A stretch of DNA of 12,721 bases from positions 1 through 12,721 of the forward strand of contig CANGMW010000046.1 in the NCBI GenBank assembly GCA_947454695.1. The letters are read 5' to 3'. The position numbers and the translations under genes were made by a program. Under the pieces are notes generated by a model. The model was not told where the DNA came from. It did not search any database and worked only from the letters and a program-made list of their open reading frames with translations. Below are positions 7,730 to 12,721 of the stretch, one piece after another (position 1 is the stretch's first letter; every line of letters starts with the position of its first letter). Source of the DNA: Comamonadaceae bacterium. Lineage in GTDB: Bacteria > Pseudomonadota > Gammaproteobacteria > Burkholderiales > Burkholderiaceae_C.

Positions 7730-9031
7730 ATGTTCGAGTACCAACAACCCGACGCCAAAGGCCACTTTGGCATCTACGGCGGCAGCTTTGTGAGCGAGAC
7801 CCTCACCCACGCCATCAATGAATTGCGTGACGCCTATGCCAAGTACCAGCACGACCCGGAGTTCCTGGCTGAATTCAACTATGAATTAGCCCACTTCGTC
7901 GGGCGCCCTTCGCCGATTTACCACGCCGCGCGCATGAGCCGTGAGCAAGGGGGGGCGCAAATTTTTCTCAAGCGCGAAGACCTCAACCACACTGGCGCGC
8001 ACAAGATCAACAACACCATCGGGCAGGCCATGTTGGCTCGCCGCATGGGCAAGACCCGCATCATTGCCGAGACCGGCGCCGGCCAGCATGGGGTGGCCAC
8101 CGCCACCATCTGTGCGCGCTATGGGCTGGAGTGCGTGGTCTACATGGGCAGCGAAGACGTCAAGCGTCAAAGCCCCAATGTGTACCGCATGAAATTGCTG
8201 GGGGCCACCGTGGTCCCGGTGGAGTCCGGCAGCAAGACACTCAAAGACGCGCTCAATGAGGCCATGCGAGATTGGGTTGCCAACGTCGACAACACCTTTT
8301 ACATCATCGGCACCGTGGCCGGTCCGCACCCCTACCCGATGATGGTGCGTGATTTTCAGAGCGTGATTGGCGAAGAGTGCCTGGTCCAAATGCCGGAGAT
8401 GCTGGCACGCACCGGCTGCCACAGCACGCAGCCCGATGCGGTGATGGCCTGTGTGGGCGGCGGCTCCAATGCCATGGGAATTTTCTACCCCTACATCGCC
8501 CACGAAGCCACCCAGCTGATTGGCGTTGAAGCGGCGGGCGCAGGCATGGATTCGGGCAAACACTCGGCGTCTTTGCAACGCGGCAGCCCGGGCGTGCTGC
8601 ACGGCAACCGCACCTATGTGCTGCAAGACGACAACGGCCAGGTCACCGAGACGCACAGCATCAGCGCCGGCCTGGACTACCCCGGCGTCGGTCCGGAGCA
8701 TGCCTTCCTCATGGACATCGGTCGCGCCGAGTATGTGGGCATCACCGATGAGGAAGCGCTGACAGCGTTTCATTACCTGTGCCGCACCGAAGGCATCATC
8801 CCCGCGCTGGAATCCAGCCATGCCGTGGCCTACGCCATGAAGCTGGCTAAAACCATGCGCGCCGACCAGTCGATTTTGGTCAACCTGTCCGGACGTGGTG
8901 ACAAAGACATCGGCACCGTCGCGGACCTGAGCCAGGCCGACTTCTACTGCCGTCCGAGTTGCCAAGGTCAATCCGTCAAGGGCGGCACCGAGCAAGTCGT
9001 CACCCTGACACGCCAAGGAGGTGCCGCATGA
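7730..9031 (+). CDS. trpB: Tryptophan synthase beta chain
   Basis: TrpB joins indole and L-serine to make L-tryptophan, using PLP, in the alpha2-beta2 complex. The 433-residue protein is slightly longer than the E. coli form. PLP is bound by Lys92 in HTGAHKINN. The family segments AETGAGQHGVATAT, EDVKRQSPNVYRMKLLGA and CVGGGSNAMGIFYPY (PLP-phosphate loop) are present. So are GLDYPGVGPEHAFL and EGIIPALESSHAVAYA. This is the canonical TrpB1 type that works with TrpA. The Shine-Dalgarno is weak (TGGAT near 7719-7723). The stop codon overlaps the trpA start by 4 nt (ATGA), as expected for partners made in equal amounts. The assignment is secure. Confidence 0.98.
   Translation: MFEYQQPDAKGHFGIYGGSFVSETLTHAINELRDAYAKYQHDPEFLAEFNYELAHFVGRPSPIYHAARMSREQGGAQIFLKREDLNHTGAHKINNTIGQAMLARRMGKTRIIAETGAGQHGVATATICARYGLECVVYMGSEDVKRQSPNVYRMKLLGATVVPVESGSKTLKDALNEAMRDWVANVDNTFYIIGTVAGPHPYPMMVRDFQSVIGEECLVQMPEMLARTGCHSTQPDAVMACVGGGSNAMGIFYPYIAHEATQLIGVEAAGAGMDSGKHSASLQRGSPGVLHGNRTYVLQDDNGQVTETHSISAGLDYPGVGPEHAFLMDIGRAEYVGITDEEALTAFHYLCRTEGIIPALESSHAVAYAMKLAKTMRADQSILVNLSGRGDKDIGTVADLSQADFYCRPSCQGQSVKGGTEQVVTLTRQGGAA
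9015..9022 (+). promoter_or_regulatory. Near-perfect Shine-Dalgarno of trpA
   Basis: AAGGAGGT lies inside the trpB 3' end, 5 nt before the ATG at 9028. It decides the start against an upstream in-frame ATG at 8959, which is inside trpB and gives a 23-residue extension unlike TrpA. Confidence 0.8.
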
Positions 9032-9849
9032 GCCGCATCGCCGCCACGTTTGAGGCCTTGAAAGCCAGCCAGCGCAAAGCGCTGATTCCCTTTGTGACCG
9101 CCGGCTTTCCTTATGCCGACATCACGCCGGCCTTGATGCACGGCATGGTGGCTGCCGGCGCGGATGTGATTGAACTGGGCGTACCGTTTTCCGACCCGAG
9201 CGCCGATGGCCCCGTCATTCAAAAAGCCGGTGACAAGGCCCTGGCTTTAGGCGTGGGGCTGGTGCAAGTGTTGGACATGGTGCGTGAATTTCGGCAAACC
9301 AACCGCACCACCCCGGTGGTGTTGATGGGCTACGCCAACCCGATTGAGCGCTACGCCCAAAAGCATGCGACCACCGGCGTCACCGATGTGTTTGCCCGCG
9401 ATGCGGCTGCGGCCGGGGTGGACGGTGTGCTGGTGGTGGACTACCCGCCAGAAGAATGTGAAGCATTTGCCAGCGAACTCAAAGCACACGGTTTAGATTT
9501 GATTTTTCTGCTCGCCCCCACCAGCACCGATGCCCGCATGGCGCAGATCGCACGAGTCGCCACAGGCTATGTGTACTACGTCTCGCTCAAAGGGGTTACC
9601 GGGTCGGGCGCCTTGGACACTGACGCGGTTGAGGCCATGCTCCCCAGGATTCGCAAGCACGTGAAAGTGCCGGTGGGCGTGGGCTTTGGCATACGTGATG
9701 CGGCCACTGCACGCGCCATCAGCCGCGTGGCTGATGCGGTCGTGATTGGCAGCCGCATCATTCAATTGATCGATACGCTGCCGCGTGACCAAGTTGTGGC
9801 GCAGGCCTCGGCGTTTTTGCAAGAAATCCGCACGGCTTTGGATTCATAA
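9028..9849 (+). CDS. trpA: Tryptophan synthase alpha chain
   Basis: TrpA cleaves indole-3-glycerol phosphate to indole and glyceraldehyde-3-phosphate; indole is channelled to TrpB. The 273-residue protein starts MSRIAATFEALKASQRKALI. Both catalytic acids are at the same numbers as in E. coli: Glu49 in DVIELGVPFSDP and Asp60 in SADGPVIQ. Other signatures are PFVTAGFP, VLMGYANPI, LVVDYPPEE, FLLAPTSTD, YVSLKGVTG (mobile loop) and VGVGFGIRD (phosphate binding). The start at 9028 is set by the AAGGAGGT site and the ATGA overlap with trpB. I recall some Burkholderiales carrying a DNA methyltransferase gene between trpB and trpA; none is present here. The assignment is secure. Confidence 0.98.
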   Translation: MSRIAATFEALKASQRKALIPFVTAGFPYADITPALMHGMVAAGADVIELGVPFSDPSADGPVIQKAGDKALALGVGLVQVLDMVREFRQTNRTTPVVLMGYANPIERYAQKHATTGVTDVFARDAAAAGVDGVLVVDYPPEECEAFASELKAHGLDLIFLLAPTSTDARMAQIARVATGYVYYVSLKGVTGSGALDTDAVEAMLPRIRKHVKVPVGVGFGIRDAATARAISRVADAVVIGSRIIQLIDTLPRDQVVAQASAFLQEIRTALDS

Positions 9850-9866
9850 TCCACGTCAGGCACGGC

Positions 9867-9885
9867 GCTGAAGTTGAGATTCAGC
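9867..9885 (+). repeat. Short hairpin between trpA and accD
   Basis: GCTGAA (9867-9872) and TTCAGC (9880-9885) are perfect 6-bp arms with a 7-nt loop in the 64-nt trpA-accD gap. No T-tract follows, so it is not an obvious terminator. It could be a weak processing or stability element. No good promoter is visible in the gap. Confidence 0.35.
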
Positions 9886-9913
9886 AACCGACAAATCGTC
9901 AGAGGAGAACATC

Positions 9914-10786
9914 ATGAGTTGGCTTGAAAAACTGCTTCCGCCCAAAATTCAGCACACCGACCCGGCAGACCGCCGCAGTGTGCCCGAAGGTTTGTGGATC
10001 AAGTGCCCCAGCTGTGAGACTGTTCTCTACAACTCAGATCTGGCGCAAAACCAAAATGTCTGCCCCAGTTGCAGCCACCACCACCGCATCGACGCGCGCG
10101 CGCGCCTCAACCTGTTTTTGGACAACGAAGGCCGCTTCGAGATTGGCCAGGAAGTTCTGCCGGTCGATGCGCTGAAATTCAAAGACAGCCGCAAATACCC
10201 GGATCGCCTCAAAGAAGCGATGGAGGGCACCGGCGAAACCGATGCCCTGATTGTGATGGGCGGGGCGGTGCATGGCATCAGCCTGGTGGCTGCTTGTTTC
10301 GAATTTGGCTTCATGGGCGGCAGCATGGGCTCGGTCGTCGGCGAGCGCTTCGTGCGTGGTGTGCAATCTGCCATTGAGCAGAAAGTTCCCTTTGTTTGTT
10401 TCACCGCCACCGGCGGCGCGCGTATGCAAGAAGGCCTGCTCTCGCTCATGCAAATGGCCAAGACCAATGCGGCCCTCACCCAGCTGGCCAAGAAAGGCCT
10501 GCCCTACATCAGTGTCCTGACCGACCCCACCATGGGCGGTGTCAGTGCCGGATTTGCATTCTTAGGTGACATCGTCATCGCTGAGCCGAAAGCACTCATC
10601 GGCTTTGCGGGCCCACGCGTGATCGAGTCCACCGTGCGCGTGACCTTGCCCGAGGGTTTCCAGCGGGCTGAATTCCTGCAACAAAAAGGCGCCGTGGACA
10701 TGATTTGCGATCGCCGTGAGCTGCGCAAGACTGTGGCCAATGCCTTGGCCATGCTGCAACGCCTGCCCGCTGACGCGGTCATTTAA
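9914..10786 (+). CDS. accD: Acetyl-CoA carboxylase carboxyltransferase subunit beta
   Basis: AccD with AccA transfers the carboxyl group from biotin on AccB to acetyl-CoA, giving malonyl-CoA for fatty-acid synthesis. The 290-residue length is typical. The N-terminal zinc ribbon has four cysteines (Cys31, Cys34, Cys50, Cys53) in CPSC...CPSC. The crotonase-like core follows, with GGAVHGISLVAACFEFGFMGGSMG, split here as GGAVHGISLV and FMGGSMGSVVGERF. FTATGGARMQEGLLSLMQM and TDPTMGGVSAGFAFLGD are the acyl-CoA pocket segments. The Shine-Dalgarno AGAGGAG (9901-9907) is 6 nt before the ATG. It sits 64 nt after trpA, so it may share the trp transcript. In many proteobacteria folC follows accD; here it does not. 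The assignment is secure. Confidence 0.97.
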   Translation: MSWLEKLLPPKIQHTDPADRRSVPEGLWIKCPSCETVLYNSDLAQNQNVCPSCSHHHRIDARARLNLFLDNEGRFEIGQEVLPVDALKFKDSRKYPDRLKEAMEGTGETDALIVMGGAVHGISLVAACFEFGFMGGSMGSVVGERFVRGVQSAIEQKVPFVCFTATGGARMQEGLLSLMQMAKTNAALTQLAKKGLPYISVLTDPTMGGVSAGFAFLGDIVIAEPKALIGFAGPRVIESTVRVTLPEGFQRAEFLQQKGAVDMICDRRELRKTVANALAMLQRLPADAVI

Positions 10787-10796
10787 GACCTTGTCG

Positions 10797-10946
10797 TTGA
10801 CACGCGCCGTGCCCCGGTGCGGCACGTGCGGCCCCCGCCTTCCCAGTCTCATTAAAATAGCGGGTTGATGCGGCTTAGAGCCGCTTAACCTCGCTGACGG
10901 CCCCTTATGGCCACACGCCCCTGACGGCCCAACTTTGTGACCTTTC
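10797..10946 (+). promoter_or_regulatory. lysS leader and putative promoter region
   Basis: The accD-lysS gap is 160 nt. It has a perfect -35-like TTGACA (10797-10802) with no -10 at normal spacing, and a -10-like TAAAAT (10853-10858) followed by GCGGG with no clear -35. A stem CGTGCC/GGCACG (10808-10813, 10821-10826) lacks a T-tract. A second stem GCGGCT/AGCCGC (10870-10875, 10879-10884) has a 3-nt loop. CTGACGGCCC occurs twice (10894-10903 and 10921-10930). The most likely start of transcription is just after TAAAAT, giving a leader of about 80 nt. Confidence 0.35.
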
Positions 10947-12476
10947 ATGTCTGACACCAACACCCCCCCCGCGCCCCAGGACGAGAACCAACTCATCGCC
11001 GAGAGACGCGACAAACTCAAAGCCATTCGCCAACAGCAAGCCGACGGCAAAGGGCCGGCCTTCCCCAACGACTTCAAGCCCGCTGACCGCGCCGCCGACC
11101 TCTTTGCTGCGCACGCAGGTCAGACCGCTGAAGGCCTGCTCGAGCAAGGCAGCATGGCCAGCGTGGCCGGACGCATGATGCTCAAGCGCGTCATGGGCAA
11201 AGCCAGCTTTGCCACCCTGCAAGACAGCACGGGGCGCATCCAGATTTACGTCAAGGGCGAAGACATCGGGCTGGACCTGTATGAGCATTTCAAGCACTGG
11301 GACCTGGGCGACATCGTGGCCGCCGAGGGCCGCATCTTCAAGACCAAGACCGGCGAGTTGTCGATCCATGCCACCAGCGTGCGCCTGCTCACCAAAAGCC
11401 TGCGCCCCATGCCCGACAAGTTCCATGGCATCAATGACCAGGAGGTCAAATACCGCCAGCGTTATGTGGACCTGATGACGGACGACGAAGCGCGCCAGCG
11501 TTTCATCGCGCGCAGCCGGGCGGTCAGCTCCATTCGCGAATTCATGGTCTCCCACCAGTTCCTTGAAGTGGAAACGCCCATGCTGCACCCGATCCCCGGG
11601 GGCGCCAACGCCAAGCCCTTCATCACGCACCACAACGCGCTGGACCAGGAGATGTTCCTGCGCATCGCGCCCGAGCTCTACCTCAAACGCTTGATCGTGG
11701 GCGGCTTTGAGCGCGTGTTCGAGATCAACCGCAACTTCCGCAATGAAGGCATCTCGGTGCGTCACAACCCCGAGTTCACCATGATGGAGTTCTACGCGGC
11801 TTACTGGGATTACCAGGACCTGATGACCTTCACCGAGTCCCTCATCCGCCATGCCGCGGTCCAAGCCACCGGCAGCACCGAGTTGAGCTATGCCGGCCGT
11901 GCGGTGGATTTGGCCAAACCCTTTGAACGCCTGACCATTCGCGAAGCCATCCTCAAGTACACCGAAGCAGGCGAGCAGGTGGATTCGCGGGAGTGGTTGA
12001 TGGCGGCTTTGAAAAAGCTGGGCCTGACCGAAGAAAAAAACAAGCTGTCCACCCGCTCGCTGGCGGGCTTGCAGGTGATGTATTTCGAAGAGACCGTGGA
12101 AGAGAAGCTGTGGCAGCCTACCTTCATCTGCGAGCACCCGGTGGAAATTTCGCCGCTGGCGCGCGCCAGCGACAAGCACCCGGAAGTGACCGAGCGCTTT
12201 GAGCTCTACATCACCGGCCGCGAATTCGGCAACGGCTTCTCCGAATTGAATGACGCCGAAGAGCAGGCCGCCCGTTTCCAGTCGCAAGTGGCGGCCAAAG
12301 ACAGCGGGGACGACGAAGCCATGTTCTACGACCACGACTTTGTGCGGGCGCTGGAGTACGGCATGCCACCCACCGGTGGCTGCGGCATCGGCATTGACCG
12401 TTTGATGATGCTGCTCACCGACAGCCCGAGCATCCGGGACGTGATCCTCTTCCCCGCCCTGCGCCGGGAAGCCTGA
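10947..12476 (+). CDS. lysS: Lysine--tRNA ligase (class II)
   Basis: LysS activates lysine with ATP and charges tRNA-Lys. The 509-residue length is normal for the class II bacterial enzyme. An N-terminal OB-fold anticodon-binding domain (about residues 65-160, SVAGRMMLKRVMGKASF onward) is followed by the class II catalytic core. The core has motif 1 (FMVSHQFLEVETPML, about 198-212), motif 2 (NRNFRNEGISVRHNPEF, about 261-277) and motif 3 (GCGIGIDRLMMLL, about 477-489). The start MSDTNTPPAPQ precedes the family segment RDKLKAIRQ and PNDFKP. No Shine-Dalgarno is visible before the ATG, which is unusual beside its neighbours. Eight consecutive C bases (10963-10970) fall in codons 6-8. The gene converges with the following minus-strand gene. 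The assignment is secure. Confidence 0.97.
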   Translation: MSDTNTPPAPQDENQLIAERRDKLKAIRQQQADGKGPAFPNDFKPADRAADLFAAHAGQTAEGLLEQGSMASVAGRMMLKRVMGKASFATLQDSTGRIQIYVKGEDIGLDLYEHFKHWDLGDIVAAEGRIFKTKTGELSIHATSVRLLTKSLRPMPDKFHGINDQEVKYRQRYVDLMTDDEARQRFIARSRAVSSIREFMVSHQFLEVETPMLHPIPGGANAKPFITHHNALDQEMFLRIAPELYLKRLIVGGFERVFEINRNFRNEGISVRHNPEFTMMEFYAAYWDYQDLMTFTESLIRHAAVQATGSTELSYAGRAVDLAKPFERLTIREAILKYTEAGEQVDSREWLMAALKKLGLTEEKNKLSTRSLAGLQVMYFEETVEEKLWQPTFICEHPVEISPLARASDKHPEVTERFELYITGREFGNGFSELNDAEEQAARFQSQVAAKDSGDDEAMFYDHDFVRALEYGMPPTGGCGIGIDRLMMLLTDSPSIRDVILFPALRREA

Positions 12477-12509
12477 GGCTCAGTCAGCGCGCGGCCGGCA
12501 TGCCTCAGG
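12472..12509. repeat. Inverted repeat spanning both convergent stop codons
   Basis: CCTGAGGC (12472-12479) and GCCTCAGG (12502-12509) form a perfect 8-bp inverted repeat around a 22-nt GC-rich loop. The left arm contains the lysS TGA; the right arm contains the complement of the TGA of the minus-strand gene. It may act as a two-way 3'-end hairpin, though no T-tract follows on either side. Confidence 0.5.
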
Positions 12510-12721
12510 GCAGCTGGTCGAGCGAGCGCATGTAGTCACTCGACACCATCAGCGTGTCCCAGTCCAGCGCGGGCGTGCGTGGCAACAAAGCCTGACGGCG
12601 TTCCTCACTGCGCTCCGACGCCTGCCAGGCCTGCTGAACCAGGGCCTGTGTGAGCCCTGAAATCAGTTCATCCACCGCCTGCCCGCCATCAAGCGACTGG
12701 TTGCACAAGAGCACCATGTCA
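12505..12721 (-). CDS. nagZ: Probable beta-N-acetylhexosaminidase, C-terminal part (5' end outside window)
   Basis: The minus-strand frame is open to the window edge and gives the last 71 residues. It begins DMVLLCNQSLDGGQAVDEL, close to the stretch after the catalytic barrel of NagZ, where family members read D-M-V-L-x-C-N. It ends with a helical tail (LPRTPALDWDTLMVSSDYM) and TGA. NagZ removes GlcNAc from muropeptides during cytoplasmic peptidoglycan recycling. The ATG at 12717 is internal (the Met of DMVLL), so the real start lies outside. The catalytic motifs are also outside the window, so the name rests on this tail only; another glycoside hydrolase family 3 member is possible. Confidence 0.6.
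   Translation of the reverse strand, partial: DMVLLCNQSLDGGQAVDELISGLTQALVQQAWQASERSEERRQALLPRTPALDWDTLMVSSDYMRSLDQLP

Noticed and set aside
7886..9016. Minus-strand open frame (376 codons) opposite trpB
   Set aside because: It is a shadow of trpB with no motif and a composition typical of antisense reading.
8959..9027. Upstream in-frame extension of trpA
   Set aside because: It lies inside trpB; the AAGGAGGT site and the E. coli-like numbering of Glu49 and Asp60 support 9028.
9850..9913. Separate promoter for accD
   Set aside because: No convincing -35/-10 pair found; only a short hairpin and a good SD are visible.
10797..10802. Perfect TTGACA after accD as a full promoter
   Set aside because: No -10-like hexamer lies 15-19 nt downstream (the region is GC-rich), so it cannot be called a promoter on its own.
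10808..10826. CGTGCC/GGCACG stem as the accD terminator
   Set aside because: The stem is only 6 bp and is followed by GC-rich sequence without a T-tract.
10905..12335. Long minus-strand open frame (476 codons) opposite lysS
   Set aside because: It lies antisense to a certain gene, is rich in Gly/His/Val/Leu as expected from the reverse of GC-rich codons, shows no recognisable domain and has no SD.

Overview
The window carries a dense run of housekeeping biosynthesis genes, almost all on the plus strand. It reads as chromosomal DNA of a betaproteobacterium, most likely order Burkholderiales and family Comamonadaceae-like. Three things point there: an entericidin-type lipoprotein sits between leuC and leuD, trpF, trpB and trpA are joined to accD, and the leuCDB-asd-fimV-truA order is kept. 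The organism call is inferred from gene order and protein style, not from a database search. I see no mobile element, CRISPR array, tRNA, rRNA or phage gene.

Region 1 (1-3433) is a leucine/aspartate-family block: the 3' end of leuC, a 42-residue entericidin-like lipoprotein whose stop codon overlaps the leuD start, then leuD, leuB and asd. LeuC, LeuD and LeuB make 2-oxoisocaproate precursors for leucine. Asd makes aspartate semialdehyde for Lys/DAP, Thr and Met. The non-coding stretch 3434-3682 holds a set of inverted repeats ending in seven T residues (probable terminator), then a palindrome touching an extended -10 type promoter.

Region 2 (3683-9849) starts with fimV, a large inner-membrane peptidoglycan-binding hub protein with a TTG start. 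It continues with truA, trpF, trpB and trpA. Spacings are short (14 nt, 4-nt overlap, 41 nt, 4-nt overlap), so one transcript is likely, with coupled translation at truA/trpF and trpB/trpA.

Region 3 (9914-12721) holds accD, a 160-nt leader, lysS, and the 3' end of a convergent minus-strand gene that looks like nagZ. In many gamma- and betaproteobacteria accD is followed by folC; here lysS follows, so the ancestral cluster appears to break after accD.

I found no convincing new protein system. The observations most worth a second look are non-coding: the asd-fimV inverted-repeat array, the palindrome at the fimV promoter, the inverted repeat that contains both stop codons at the lysS/nagZ convergence, and the structured lysS leader without an obvious Shine-Dalgarno sequence.
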